Shown in pieces: positions 8,913-18,536 of a stretch of DNA of 36,958 nt. The position numbers and the translations under genes are program-made. Origin of the DNA: an uncultured Bacteroidota bacterium (GTDB lineage Bacteria; Bacteroidota; Bacteroidia; Chitinophagales; Saprospiraceae); NCBI GenBank assembly GCA_937870795.1, contig CALMWS010000369.1, positions 1-36,958 of the forward strand, given 5' to 3'. Positions within the stretch are counted from its first letter, which is position 1. Every line of letters starts with the position of its first letter. The notes beneath the pieces are model-generated. The model was not told the origin of the DNA and did no database searches. It saw only the letters and a program-made list of their open reading frames with translations.

Positions 8913-10616
8913 TTAATCCTCTTTTAGTTTGTCTACATATCTGAATTTTTCAAAGGGGGTCCAGGTAACCAGGGTTTCAAAATCATAGCCCTCCAATCTA
9001 TTGGCATAAAAATGGAGCAACTTGAGGTGTTGACTGTACATACATTGCTTTTCGCGATCGTGGCCCAGCACTTTCTCGATGTGGTAAGAGCCCAGCATCT
9101 CAATGCCGTGTTCAATCAACTCATCAATGGGTTTAAATATTTCATCCGACAATCTTAAACGGCCTTCGGCTTCCATGGTTTTTATGAATTCTGCCATTGC
9201 TTTTACCTGTGCGGCAAAATCAGCGTAAGGGATGGAAAATTCCGTTGGATTGAGGCGCAGGATGGCAAAAATGCCAAGGTCTTTGCGGTGGTTGAGCAGC
9301 ATACGAAACGCTACGTAGGCCACGAGATGGCTCGACAAGACCACGTTGTTTCTGAAGTAACTATCGAGTACGCGGTCGGCCAGAATGCGGGTGTAAACGG
9401 ATTCTCGTTGCGCATTTTCTGCCAGTTCGCCTTCCAGGAGGAAGTACTCTCGAAGGTTGACTTCGTGACAATTTTTATCGAGGCTGTTGCCTTCGGTATC
9501 CACACGATTGCCCAACACATCCATGGGCTCACCAAAGGAAAGCACCATTTCCGATTCTTTGGAAAAAAACAATTTGATGTAATTCCATTTGGAACCAATG
9601 TTTTTGGGTTCGCGCGAACGCTGGTATTTTTCTTTGCCCACCGACTGCAAATGTTGTTCGATGAGGCTTTTGGCTTCGAGCACAAAATTGTAGCCGATCA
9701 CCAGGGGTACGATGTAAATTTTTCCGGATTTGCCATTTTCAAGGAGCAGGCGCTGGGCTTCAATGGCGGAACCCAATAAACCGTATTTCAGCTTGTTTTC
9801 CATGGCTCCGCTGCGCGAACGGGTACCTCCCGGAAAAAAAATGTTGGGTACACCGGTGTAGAGTGCGTACGAAGCCATCGATGTAAGGCATTCGAGGTAA
9901 ACCGGATTTTTCTTTCTGCGGTCAACCTTGTAAGCTCCGAGTCGATTGATAAAATAGGCGACAATTTCCACTTCAAAGAGGTTGAGTCCCGCACCATAGG
10001 AAAGAGCAGGCATGCCGGCTACCATATCAAGGGCATAACCAATGGTAATGGAATCGAGGTTGGAAAAATGGGTAGGTACAATAACAACTGTTCCCTTTTT
10101 GAAAAGTGCACGGGTTTCATCCACATAACCCCTTAATTTTATCTTATTGAGCAGGTCTTTTTTGGTACCCCAAAACCAACGTTGCCCCGGTGCTTTGAAG
10201 CGGTTGAAAATGCGTTTAAAAAAGGCAGTTAAAAACTTGCGGGCAAAACGAAAGGTAGAGGGGTTGAAGTTGCCCACAATCTCTTCGTTGTAGCGGTGTA
10301 CGATGCGCCGCAGCATATCTTTGAGTTGTTCCTCTTTGTCGTTGCTCTTAAGCGCCTGGGTAAGGTTGTTGGCCATGGTACGCCAAAACTCTGCATCATC
10401 TGTTGGGTCAACCTTCCAAGGGTTGGTTTTGATGCGCTGGCTCTCCAGATAAATGGTTTTGGCGAGGATGTCTTCAAGGCCCTGGCTGGCACCTTTGGTG
10501 ATGCGGTCGAAGACAAAATTGTTGAGCTGATCTACAAATTCTTTCCGCTCCCTGGCAAACCGATTGATGGGCCAGTCTTCGACTTTGGGAATGATATGCG
10601 GATAAATTGGAGTCAT
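8913..10616 (-). CDS. Glycerol-3-phosphate acyltransferase-like (PlsB-type) enzyme
   Basis: 567 residues. The PlsC/PlsB acyltransferase signature is present: motif I H183-x4-D188 (PTHFSNLDS), motif II near LGAYKVDR (226-233) and motif III FPGGTRSRSG (261-270; Gly replaces the usual Glu of FPEGT). Members transfer fatty acyl groups to glycerol phosphate or lysophosphatidate in membrane lipid synthesis. Length and the long flanking helical regions fit a PlsB-like enzyme better than a short PlsC, but the exact acceptor is inferred. It sits between engB (19-base gap) and the exonuclease (2-base gap). The FPGGT change is at a conserved position and worth noting, though the same variant occurs in relatives. 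Confidence 0.82.
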   Translation of the reverse strand: MTPIYPHIIPKVEDWPINRFARERKEFVDQLNNFVFDRITKGASQGLEDILAKTIYLESQRIKTNPWKVDPTDDAEFWRTMANNLTQALKSNDKEEQLKDMLRRIVHRYNEEIVGNFNPSTFRFARKFLTAFFKRIFNRFKAPGQRWFWGTKKDLLNKIKLRGYVDETRALFKKGTVVIVPTHFSNLDSITIGYALDMVAGMPALSYGAGLNLFEVEIVAYFINRLGAYKVDRRKKNPVYLECLTSMASYALYTGVPNIFFPGGTRSRSGAMENKLKYGLLGSAIEAQRLLLENGKSGKIYIVPLVIGYNFVLEAKSLIEQHLQSVGKEKYQRSREPKNIGSKWNYIKLFFSKESEMVLSFGEPMDVLGNRVDTEGNSLDKNCHEVNLREYFLLEGELAENAQRESVYTRILADRVLDSYFRNNVVLSSHLVAYVAFRMLLNHRKDLGIFAILRLNPTEFSIPYADFAAQVKAMAEFIKTMEAEGRLRLSDEIFKPIDELIEHGIEMLGSYHIEKVLGHDREKQCMYSQHLKLLHFYANRLEGYDFETLVTWTPFEKFRYVDKLKED

Positions 10617-10635
10617 ATACTTTACAATGCAAAAA

Positions 10636-11232
10636 TTAAAAATTTTTCATTAATTTTTCTATAAAACTTAAAATATCTTCCTTGCCGACACCTGTTTCTG
10701 CACTGCTGACAAAGGTGGTGGGCATGCTGTCCCATTCTTTGAGCATTTCGGTTTCAATGCCCTTCAAATTTTGCTGTAAGGCCAGTCCACTCATTTTATC
10801 GGCCTTGGTATAGATGATACAAAACGGTACGCCATTCTTGGCACACCATTCCATAAATTCCCGGTCAATTTTTTGAAGCGTGTGCCGAGAATCCAGCAAA
10901 ACAAAGGCGGTGACCAGGGTCTGTCGGTTTTTGAGGTAGTAGTGGATCATCTTGATCCAGTTTTCGCGGTTGGATTGTGAGGTACGCGCATAGCCATAAC
11001 CCGGCAAGTCAACGATGTACCAATTTTGGTCGACCAGGTAGTAATTGAGCGATTGGGTCTTGCCCGGTTCTTTGGATACCCTGGCCAAATCCTTGCGGTG
11101 GATGAGGTTGTTGATGAGCGACGATTTGCCCACATTGGATCTGCCGATGAAGGCAAATTCGGGAAGGCCGTCTTTGGGACAGAGGTCTTCACGGTGGTAA
11201 CTGCCTATGTATTCTACTTGTACTATTTTCAT
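10636..11232 (-). CDS. engB: Ribosome biogenesis GTP-binding protein EngB (YsxC/YihA)
   Basis: 198 residues, the usual EngB size. P-loop GTPase needed for large ribosomal subunit assembly. G1 is GRSNVGKSS (residues 30-38), G2 region has EPGKTQ, G3 is DLPGYG (75-80) and G4 is TKAD (142-145). ATG start at 11232 is the first in frame and gives the typical EngB N-terminus with the conserved xxxEYIGSY lead. First gene of a minus-strand unit with the acyltransferase and exonuclease genes. Confidence 0.96.
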   Translation of the reverse strand: MKIVQVEYIGSYHREDLCPKDGLPEFAFIGRSNVGKSSLINNLIHRKDLARVSKEPGKTQSLNYYLVDQNWYIVDLPGYGYARTSQSNRENWIKMIHYYLKNRQTLVTAFVLLDSRHTLQKIDREFMEWCAKNGVPFCIIYTKADKMSGLALQQNLKGIETEMLKEWDSMPTTFVSSAETGVGKEDILSFIEKLMKNF

Positions 11233-11360
11233 TGTGTGGTGGAGGATTGCCCCAATTATTGTATTAACATATTATGGCACAATAGTTGATATATTATAAG
11301 TAGATATCATATATTGCTATTTGGTCATTTTACAAGCGTTAACCAAAGGTTAAAGAGAGG

Positions 11361-11368
11361 CAAAAATA
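11361..11368 (-). promoter_or_regulatory. Candidate -7 element for the engB unit
   Basis: Minus-strand TATTTTTG, an exact TAnnTTTG match, 129 bases upstream of the engB ATG. The leader would be long and AT-rich with several short inverted sequences. No clear -33 TTG at the right distance. Confidence 0.35.
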
Positions 11369-11475
11369 TGTTTTTTAGACCATTTGTGCCGTCTAAGGAG
11401 GGTATTAAGCTGCCAAAGCGTTGATAATCCGGGTAGCTTTTGTCTCTTCATTTTTGTAATATAAATTTTTTTACT

Positions 11476-12105
11476 ATGCGTAAGTCATTGATTTTATTTG
11501 CTTTGCTTGGATTTATTGCCTCAGCTTCCGCTCAGATCGAATTTGGATTAAAAGCTGGATTGAGTTCTCTGGATTTAATTTCGGAAGGTATCGATGTCAA
11601 CACCGGCAGCAGCAAAGTAAAAATCGATTTTCGCGATGCAGCGTACGGGCACCACTTAGGACTGTACACCAGAATCAAATTTTTGGGCATGTATGTAGAG
11701 CCAGCAGCCCTTTTTAACTCCAACCAGGTCAACTATAGCATTACCGATTACAGTGAAGGCGATGTGCTGACCAAGTTGTTTAGTGAAAAATATTACAACC
11801 TCGACATACCATTGATGGCGGGCATCAAAGCAGGCATTTTCCGACTCTATGGAGGACCCGTAGCCCATATCCACCTCAGCTCTACTTCAGACCTGACCCG
11901 TTTTGGCACCTACGGACAAAAATTCAAAGATGCTACCTATGGATATCAGGCGGGCTTTGGCTTTGACATTTGGAAACTCAGGCTCGAACTGGCTTACGAA
12001 GGCAATCTTACCGCTTTTGGAGATCATTTTACCATTGATGGCCAGCAATATTCATTCGGACAGAGCGCAAGCAGGGTATTGGGTACAGTAGGTTATAAGT
12101 TTTAA
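11476..12105 (+). CDS. Outer membrane beta-barrel protein (PorT/OmpW-like fold)
   Basis: The ATG at 11476 gives 209 residues starting with a signal peptide (MRKSLILFALLGFIASASAQ). The longer frame upstream only adds a non-signal tail. The mature part begins IEFGLKAGLSS, typical of Bacteroidota small beta-barrels, with alternating hydrophobic strands and a final strand ending in VGYKF, an aromatic C-terminus as expected for outer-membrane insertion. Function unknown. It is divergent from engB and followed by a 70-base gap before the nitroreductase gene. Confidence 0.8.
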   Translation: MRKSLILFALLGFIASASAQIEFGLKAGLSSLDLISEGIDVNTGSSKVKIDFRDAAYGHHLGLYTRIKFLGMYVEPAALFNSNQVNYSITDYSEGDVLTKLFSEKYYNLDIPLMAGIKAGIFRLYGGPVAHIHLSSTSDLTRFGTYGQKFKDATYGYQAGFGFDIWKLRLELAYEGNLTAFGDHFTIDGQQYSFGQSASRVLGTVGYKF

Positions 12106-12130
12106 TAAGTCCACCATAACTGGTTAGTTT

Positions 12131-12164
12131 TTGCTGCGAACCAGCGATTTTTTGGTTAAATTCG
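12131..12164 (+). promoter_or_regulatory. Candidate promoter of the nitroreductase-M28-hpt unit
   Basis: TTG at 12131-12133 and TAAATTCG at 12157-12164 (one mismatch from TAnnTTTG), 23 bases apart, the long end of the accepted spacing. The leader to the ATG at 12176 would be only a few bases, which lowers confidence. Confidence 0.35.
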
Positions 12165-12175
12165 CAACAAAAACA

Positions 12176-12745
12176 ATGAATCAGGATATCAGAGAAGTCA
12201 TTCGTAAGAGGAGGTCTATATTTCCGGCCGCCTACAATCAAAAACCCATAGCCCATGAGGTCATCGTGTCGATATTGGAGGCAGCCAATTGGGCACCCAA
12301 CCATAAAAAGACCCAGCCCTGGCGATTTGTAGTCTTTGAAAGTGCAGAGAGTAGACAAGACTTGAGCAACTATCTGGCATCGGCTTATAAAGCAAGTGTA
12401 TCAGAAGAAAAATTCAGCGAAATTCAACAGAAAAAGATCAGCGAAAAACCTGTACAGTCGGCATGTGTAATAGCCATCTGCATGCAGCGATCCGGCGAAG
12501 ACGTGATTCCGGAATGGGAAGAAATAGCAGCCGTTTCGTGTGCCGTTCAAAACATGTGGCTGAGTTGTACGGCTGAGGGCATTGGCAGTTTTTGGGCTAC
12601 ACCGGGGCTAATTCTTAAAGCAGATGCTTACCTTGGACTGCAGGAAGGCCAACGCTGTCTTGGCTTGTTTTACATGGGCTTTTCAGATCAAATGGATATA
12701 CTGGGTCAACGTGATGATATAGCCACAAAAATTAGCTGGCGATGA
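12176..12745 (+). CDS. Nitroreductase family oxidoreductase
   Basis: Start set at the ATG at 12176 (MNQDIREVIRKRRS), giving 189 residues; the upstream TTG would add an unlikely tail. Nitroreductase-fold flavoproteins bind FMN as dimers and reduce nitro compounds, quinones or other electrophiles with NAD(P)H. Visible signature: RKRRSIFP near the N-terminus, then AANWAPNHKKTQPWRF, the FMN phosphate/ribityl binding segment, and the C-terminal part with GIGSFWATP and GLFYMGF. Closest in look to the small YdjA-like subgroup. Its TGA overlaps the ATG of the next gene (ATGA), indicating cotranslation. Confidence 0.9.
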   Translation: MNQDIREVIRKRRSIFPAAYNQKPIAHEVIVSILEAANWAPNHKKTQPWRFVVFESAESRQDLSNYLASAYKASVSEEKFSEIQQKKISEKPVQSACVIAICMQRSGEDVIPEWEEIAAVSCAVQNMWLSCTAEGIGSFWATPGLILKADAYLGLQEGQRCLGLFYMGFSDQMDILGQRDDIATKISWR

Positions 12746-14139
12746 AAGTGAAATCGCTCCTACCCTACCTTTTTTGTGCCTTGGTGGTGACCTCACTACA
12801 CGGCCAGCAAAGTGCTGATCAGCATGCGGTGATGGTAAGGAAAATCCATGAATACAGCCTTAAAAACGGACAAAGCCACCATTGGCTGAGAACCCTTTGC
12901 AAGCAAGCTGGTCCAAGATTAGCGGGCCACGAAACTTACAACAGAGCTGTAGAAATTACCAGCAGTCAACTTGCGTCCATCAAAGGAGTGAGCGTACGCA
13001 CCCAGACTACCACCACACAAAAATGGCAACGAGGTGAGCGTGAAATTGCAAATTATTTATCATCTGATGGCAGCGTCCAAAGGCTACAATGCTTTGCACT
13101 GGGCAATTCTGTCGGCACCGGAAAACAAGGCATCGTAGCCGAAGTGCTGGAGGTACAAGGGCTCGATGAGGTAGCCAGGCTGGGTGAAAAAGTAAAGGGA
13201 AAAATTGTCTTCTACAACCGTCCAATGGATGAAGCTGCCATTCGCACATTTACAGCTTATGGAGGAGCCGTTGATCAGCGCGTATATGGAGCTTCCAGGG
13301 CAGCAGAATATGGAGCTGTAGGTGTATTGATACGTTCTATGGGATTGGGCATCGATACCTTTGCCCACACAGGCACCCTTGTTTACAAAGAAGGGCTGCC
13401 CCAAATTCCGGCGTTGGCCATCTCCACCGCTTCTGCTGAATGGCTGTCGGAAAGCTTAATAAAGGATGGAGGCAAAGTATTTATGCGTAGTACCAGCCAC
13501 ATGGAGGGCAGTGCCACTTGTGACAATGTGATTGGTGAGCTCAAAGGCAACATTTCTCCCGATACCATCTTGTTGGTCGGTGGACACCTCGATGCCTGGG
13601 ATGTAGGCGAAGGTGCCCATGATGATGGATCCGGCTGTGTGCAATCCATAGACGTTTTGAATATCTTGGTTGGCATAGGATACAAGCCGCGGTATACCAT
13701 CAGGTGTGTGCTTTTTGCCAATGAAGAAAATGGCCTTGCAGGAGGCAATGCTTATGCAGCTCAGGCCAAAGAAGAAGGGTTGATTCACCTGGCCGCCATC
13801 GAAAGTGATGCCGGAGGTTTTAGTCCCCGGGGATTTTCGTTTGATGCCGATACCTCGGTGTTGAAAAAATACTACCGCACAGTGAGTCAAAAGATGCTGC
13901 CGCTGCTGGAGAGTTATGGCTTACAATTTGAGACCGGGGGTTCGGGTGCCGATATTGGTCCCCTTAAAGGACTCAAAGGCCTGCTCATTGGTTTAAGGCC
14001 CGATTCACAAAGGTACTTTGACTATCACCACACAGCGAGAGATGTTTATGAAAATGTAAATGCAAGGGAGCTGAAGTTAGGTGCAGCTGCCATGACGAGT
14101 CTGATTTATTTAATTGATCAATACGGATTGCAACCATGA
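12742..14139 (+). CDS. Secreted M28 family metallopeptidase (carboxypeptidase Q-like)
   Basis: 465 residues with a signal peptide ending around LHGQ (residue ~21). M28 aminopeptidases/carboxypeptidases use two zinc ions. Ligand pattern: H282 in GGHLDAWD, the AHDDGSG aspartates at 294-295, the E328/E329 pair in FANEENG, D356 in IESDAGG and a C-terminal HH in DYHHTARD. A PA-like insert (about 125-250) precedes the catalytic core, as in human plasma glutamate carboxypeptidase. Predicted periplasmic or secreted dipeptide-degrading enzyme. ATGA overlaps on both sides link it to the nitroreductase and hpt genes. Confidence 0.92.
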   Translation: MKVKSLLPYLFCALVVTSLHGQQSADQHAVMVRKIHEYSLKNGQSHHWLRTLCKQAGPRLAGHETYNRAVEITSSQLASIKGVSVRTQTTTTQKWQRGEREIANYLSSDGSVQRLQCFALGNSVGTGKQGIVAEVLEVQGLDEVARLGEKVKGKIVFYNRPMDEAAIRTFTAYGGAVDQRVYGASRAAEYGAVGVLIRSMGLGIDTFAHTGTLVYKEGLPQIPALAISTASAEWLSESLIKDGGKVFMRSTSHMEGSATCDNVIGELKGNISPDTILLVGGHLDAWDVGEGAHDDGSGCVQSIDVLNILVGIGYKPRYTIRCVLFANEENGLAGGNAYAAQAKEEGLIHLAAIESDAGGFSPRGFSFDADTSVLKKYYRTVSQKMLPLLESYGLQFETGGSGADIGPLKGLKGLLIGLRPDSQRYFDYHHTARDVYENVNARELKLGAAAMTSLIYLIDQYGLQP

Positions 14140-14687
14140 GTTTGCCAGCCACACAGGTTAACGGCCAAAACTTCGTGCTTTATATATCGGCCGAAGATAT
14201 AGAACAGCGGGTCTCTGAATTGGCCACAGAAATTCAGCAACATTATGCAGGCAGGGAAGTCACCTTTTTGGTGCTGCTCAACGGAGCCTTTGTGTTTGCT
14301 TCAGATTTGATGCGACACTTTACGTTGCCCGTAAGAACACGATTTGTCAAAGTGAGTTCTTACGAAGACATGGAAAGTACGGGCAAGATAGAATTCAATC
14401 GTGATGGCATCAAAGACCTGGCAGGACGGGATGTGTTGATAATCGAGGATATCATTGATACCGGGCAAACGCTCCATGTCTTTACCCAATACCTGGAATC
14501 CATTGGGGTGGCATCGGTTGAAATAGCATCGTTGTTGCTCAAGCCTTCAAAGCTGCGCCACGAGGTAAAGGCCAGGTTCCTGGGCTTTTCAATTCCGGAT
14601 TTGTTTGTAATAGGTTATGGCCTCGACTACAATGAGGAAGCACGCAACCTTGATGCCATTTACATTTTGGATCCCAATACGCTGTAG
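14136..14687 (+). CDS. hpt: Hypoxanthine phosphoribosyltransferase
   Basis: 183 residues. Salvages hypoxanthine (and guanine) to nucleotides using PRPP. The PRPP-binding signature is IIEDIIDTGQT at 102-112; the LLNGAFVFASDL segment (48-58) and the flexible loop with VSSYEDMESTG (73-83) are also typical, as is the C-terminal DLFVIGYGLDYNEEARN. ATG at 14136 overlaps the M28 stop. Last member of the three-gene unit; the sensor kinase follows 43 bases later. Confidence 0.95.
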   Translation: MSLPATQVNGQNFVLYISAEDIEQRVSELATEIQQHYAGREVTFLVLLNGAFVFASDLMRHFTLPVRTRFVKVSSYEDMESTGKIEFNRDGIKDLAGRDVLIIEDIIDTGQTLHVFTQYLESIGVASVEIASLLLKPSKLRHEVKARFLGFSIPDLFVIGYGLDYNEEARNLDAIYILDPNTL

Positions 14688-14730
14688 AGCAGTGACTGCA
14701 TCCATCATAGCCCACATAAAAGTGATCCCG

Positions 14731-17700
14731 ATGCAAAAGGGCATGGTATGGTTGCTGATCCTGTGGATCATGATGCCCAGGCTGCAGGCTCAGGAAATAC
14801 CACTGCGACATTTTACCACACGAGATGGCCTTCCTTCCAACAATTGTTACCGGCTCATAGATGATGAAGACGGCAGGATATGGGTATCAACAGATAAGGG
14901 CATTGTACGGTACAACGGCTATGAATTTGAAAGCATTTCAGAAAAGCTCAATTTTAAGATCAAAGACATTTACAATTGTTTTCCCGACGATTACGGCAGG
15001 ATGTGGTTGGATACCAAAGACCAGCGAAAGAAGTTTATCTACAAAGACACACTTATCTGGGTGGACAGGCCAGAAAATCCCGCCCGAAAAGATAGATATC
15101 CCGTTTACTATCCGGGTAGTGGCTTGTATTTTACCTCCAAAGAAACCGACAAAAGCGAAAGGGTTAAGATCCAAAAATACGGTACCGGTGAAAGCTACGA
15201 ATTTCCTCTCAGGGCTGAAGACCGATTGATGCTGGTAAAAGAGAATGAAAAAAACATCAGCATTGTAACCCTCAATGGTGGCATATTTTTGCTGGACAAA
15301 GCCAGTCAGAGGTACGACACCTTGCGACTCTACAAAGATGGTGAATACCATTTGAGTGACAATCACAATTTTTATCATCCACGGTATTTTGGCAAGGGCA
15401 GGTATTGTTTTAGTACCGACAAAAATGTGTACATGCTTGAAGATGACCGGTTGTACACCCTCTTTGAAACCCGTGAAGTCTTGGGTGAGGAATTGATAGG
15501 TTTTGACGATGGCTGGCTTGTATTGCACAATGCCATCAGCGGTGTTTTCAGCAAGATATCGGTATTTGGCATCAAAGAAGCTATTCCCCTGCCCATCATG
15601 CCCGGAGATGGTACCAATCTGGTTGTAGATCGGGAGAGCAACTGGTGGATCAGTTCAAAATACAGTGGTATTTTTTTCATTCCCAGGAAATCCTTTAAAA
15701 CGCGGCAATTTTTTAAGAGTCAGGATGCCATGGCAACTCCCAAGATTACCCAAATGGGGTGGCTCAGGCAGAATGGCATGTATCTGATCAACGACAACTT
15801 TCCCAATTTTTATTTGCGCAAAAAGGGAAGGGTAGAAAAAATAGAGAGGTTCATGTCGTCACATTTGTACAATCTGGTAGAAGACAAGTATGGTCAGATC
15901 ATCACCGGCAATTTTTCATTTTACACCAAGTGGCCACTTCGCATCGAGAGCAACACGGGTGTACAACATTATCCTGACATGAACCGCCTGGGGCCCTGGT
16001 ATTTTTCCAGACCCTATGTAATACCCAGGATCATTACAACAGCTTCAGGAAGCAAAGGATATTACTCACCGAAACAGGTGTATGCACTCAATGATACTAC
16101 CTTCATTTTTGGAGGCTGCCTGGGCTTATTAAAAGCCACAACGGGTAAAGGGGTAGTGCGTGTTACCGAATTTCAAGCTCCGTTGGAATGTGTTTATTAC
16201 ATCCTACAGCTAAGAAATGGCACCCTTCTTTTGGGTACAACCGAGGGCATTTATCTGTATGAAAACAACAAGATGCAGCACAAATGGTATGGAGACAACA
16301 TCAGCGGCTTTATTCGCTCCATGGCCCAGGACGACAATGGCACGGTATGGCTTAGCAGTGATGAAAAAGGTCTGATCACCATAGATCCTTCTACAGGTGT
16401 GGTTAAAGTGTTTCCGCAGTTCAACAACCAGATCATCAATAAACTTTATTACAATAAGCGCGATCAAAGTCTATGGATTGCCTCCAGTGCCGGGCTTTGG
16501 AAAGCGGGCAGAAATGAACGACATCAGCTGTACTTCAAAAAATTCAACTTTGCGGATGGCATACATTCCAATGACATCAACACCGTTTTTTGTTACCAGG
16601 ACTCTGTTTACATAGGTTCATCCGACGGACTTACCGTAATGAAGGATCTGCCATTTGACAAGATATGTGTACCCCGGCTGGAAATTTCGGGCATTTACAT
16701 CAACGATGAAAAAAGAGCTTACAAGGACCGATTTGAACTGAATTATGATGAAAATTCCATTTCCATTCAACTTACCAATCTTTCTTATGAAAGCCTTGGA
16801 GAAAACACCTATGCCTACACCCTGGAAGGGACGGAAAATCCAATTAAAATGACCACCCGCAACCGATTCATTCAGTTCAACAATCTTGCACCCGGCCTAT
16901 ACCGTTTTAAAGCGAGGGCATACAACTTAGATGGAATGGCGTCTAAAAATGAGATAGATTTCAGATTTAGGATCCACCCTGTTTTTTACAACACCGTTTG
17001 GTTTAGGCTGAGTCTGGCTACATTTATAGCGTCCATACCCTTTTTGTTGTTTTACCTGCGCAACAAACGAAAAATTATGGCCAATGAAAAAGAACTTGCC
17101 CTGCAGAAAAAGATGGCAGAAATCAAGTTGGAAAGCCTGCAATCACAACTCAACAGCCATTTTATATTCAACGCACTGAATGCCATCCAGAATTACATTT
17201 TCACCAATGAAGAAGTAAAGGCCAACGAATACCTCAACAAGTTTTCCCGACTCATCCGCGGTTATCTGGAAGCGTCCAAAAAACAATTTATTGGTCTTTT
17301 TGAGGAAATCGAATTGCTGCAACTCTACCTTTCACTGGAGTCGCTGAGATCAGGGGAACATTTTGAATATTCCATCTCGATAGATGATAATTTAGATAAT
17401 ACCGTACAAATCCCATCCAATATAGTCCAGCCTTTTGTAGAAAATGCCATAGAGCACGGACTCAAAAACAAGGATGAAAAGGGCTTCCTGAAAATAAAAT
17501 GGAAGGCGGAGGGCAAACTATTGGTATGCATGGTAGAAGATGACGGCATCGGCAGGGAGATGGCTTTGCAAAAGAAAAAAAATCACCTCAAAAAGCAGTC
17601 ACTGGGCATCAAGATTATCAGGGAAAGGATCAATGCCATCCGTGAATTTGACCGATCAGACATCGATGTGGAGATCGCCGATTTGTACCCGGAAAGAAAA

Positions 17701-17760
17701 AACAAAGGTACCAAGGTAACCATCAAAATGCCATTGAAGATTTCACTCAATCCCGATTAA
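14731..17760 (+). CDS. Two-component sensor histidine kinase, Reg_prop/Y_Y_Y sensor, LytS-type kinase
   Basis: The ATG at 14731 is chosen because it starts a signal peptide (MQKGMVWLLILWIMMPRLQA) and avoids overlap with hpt; 1009 residues. Order: periplasmic beta-propeller repeats of the Reg_prop kind (HFTTRDGLPSNNCYRL, then repeated xDxxGxxWxS motifs) to about residue 650; a Y_Y_Y domain (YAYTLEG...NNLAPGLYRFKARAYN); one membrane helix around 757-778; a short coiled coil; then a His_kinase domain with phospho-acceptor H810 in SQLNSHFIFNALNAIQNY; and a HATPase domain with VQPFVENAIEHGLKNK and DDGIGRE. The signal is unknown. Partner is the LytTR regulator 68 bases downstream. Confidence 0.92.
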   Translation: MQKGMVWLLILWIMMPRLQAQEIPLRHFTTRDGLPSNNCYRLIDDEDGRIWVSTDKGIVRYNGYEFESISEKLNFKIKDIYNCFPDDYGRMWLDTKDQRKKFIYKDTLIWVDRPENPARKDRYPVYYPGSGLYFTSKETDKSERVKIQKYGTGESYEFPLRAEDRLMLVKENEKNISIVTLNGGIFLLDKASQRYDTLRLYKDGEYHLSDNHNFYHPRYFGKGRYCFSTDKNVYMLEDDRLYTLFETREVLGEELIGFDDGWLVLHNAISGVFSKISVFGIKEAIPLPIMPGDGTNLVVDRESNWWISSKYSGIFFIPRKSFKTRQFFKSQDAMATPKITQMGWLRQNGMYLINDNFPNFYLRKKGRVEKIERFMSSHLYNLVEDKYGQIITGNFSFYTKWPLRIESNTGVQHYPDMNRLGPWYFSRPYVIPRIITTASGSKGYYSPKQVYALNDTTFIFGGCLGLLKATTGKGVVRVTEFQAPLECVYYILQLRNGTLLLGTTEGIYLYENNKMQHKWYGDNISGFIRSMAQDDNGTVWLSSDEKGLITIDPSTGVVKVFPQFNNQIINKLYYNKRDQSLWIASSAGLWKAGRNERHQLYFKKFNFADGIHSNDINTVFCYQDSVYIGSSDGLTVMKDLPFDKICVPRLEISGIYINDEKRAYKDRFELNYDENSISIQLTNLSYESLGENTYAYTLEGTENPIKMTTRNRFIQFNNLAPGLYRFKARAYNLDGMASKNEIDFRFRIHPVFYNTVWFRLSLATFIASIPFLLFYLRNKRKIMANEKELALQKKMAEIKLESLQSQLNSHFIFNALNAIQNYIFTNEEVKANEYLNKFSRLIRGYLEASKKQFIGLFEEIELLQLYLSLESLRSGEHFEYSISIDDNLDNTVQIPSNIVQPFVENAIEHGLKNKDEKGFLKIKWKAEGKLLVCMVEDDGIGREMALQKKKNHLKKQSLGIKIIRERINAIREFDRSDIDVEIADLYPERKNKGTKVTIKMPLKISLNPD

Positions 17761-17828
17761 GGTCAATACGAGCTCCAAAAGCTTAAAAATTGTCAGCTTT
17801 TGCGTAATTTTAAAACGAAAATATAAGC

Positions 17829-18536
17829 ATGACTTGTGTAATCATTGACGATGAGGCCAAGAGCCGTGAGACCATAGTAAACATTCTCACCAAATACTGC
17901 CCTGAAGTAGATATCATTGGTCAGGGTCAAAATGTGGAGGAGGGCTATACGGCAATTACTACCCTGCGCCCTGATTTTATTTTTCTGGATATACAAATGC
18001 CCGGCGGTTCGGGTTTGAACCTGCTATCGTACTTCAAAGAGGCAGATTTTAAGGTAATTTTCACCACGGCGTATAAAGACTACGCCATCGATGCCATCAA
18101 ACACAATGCCGTTGATTACCTGCTCAAACCCATAGCCATCAACGAAGTAATAGATGCGGTATCCAAGATCAAAAACCTCATTGCCAAAAAGCAGCAGGTT
18201 ACGGCGGCTAACACCCGATTTCTTCACCTCAACAGCAAGACTACCATTGACCTGATACCAGTTGAAGCCATAGTTTATTGTGAAGCGGAGTCTACCTATA
18301 CCAACATTTACCTCAACGACGGCTCTAAAAAAGTGATGAGCAAAACCATAAAAGACGTAGAAGAGCAGCTACCCCCCAACGACTTTTTCAGGGTCCACAA
18401 TTCGTTTATCGTCCAAAAACGGTACATCAAACAGTACATCAAAGGTGATGGAGGATCGATAATTACCTCTTTCAACCACCATATTGATGTTTCGAGGCGC
18501 AATAAAAACGAGTTTATTGAGTGGTTAGCCTCCTGA
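17829..18536 (+). CDS. LytTR family response regulator
   Basis: 235 residues. Receiver domain with acidic D7/D8, phospho-acceptor D54 (FLDIQMPG), T80 and K100 (LLKP); then a LytTR DNA-binding domain from about 130 with the usual VEAIVYCEAESTYTNIYL and FFRVHNSFIVQKRYI segments. LytTR proteins bind direct repeats upstream of target promoters. It is the cognate output of the preceding LytS-type kinase. The next gene on the same strand, a secreted gingipain-like protein, is a plausible target, but no binding site was identified. Confidence 0.95.
   Translation: MTCVIIDDEAKSRETIVNILTKYCPEVDIIGQGQNVEEGYTAITTLRPDFIFLDIQMPGGSGLNLLSYFKEADFKVIFTTAYKDYAIDAIKHNAVDYLLKPIAINEVIDAVSKIKNLIAKKQQVTAANTRFLHLNSKTTIDLIPVEAIVYCEAESTYTNIYLNDGSKKVMSKTIKDVEEQLPPNDFFRVHNSFIVQKRYIKQYIKGDGGSIITSFNHHIDVSRRNKNEFIEWLAS

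Noticed and set aside
9288-9779. Plus-strand 163-codon frame inside the acyltransferase gene
   Set aside because: Antisense to a well-supported enzyme and without motifs of its own.
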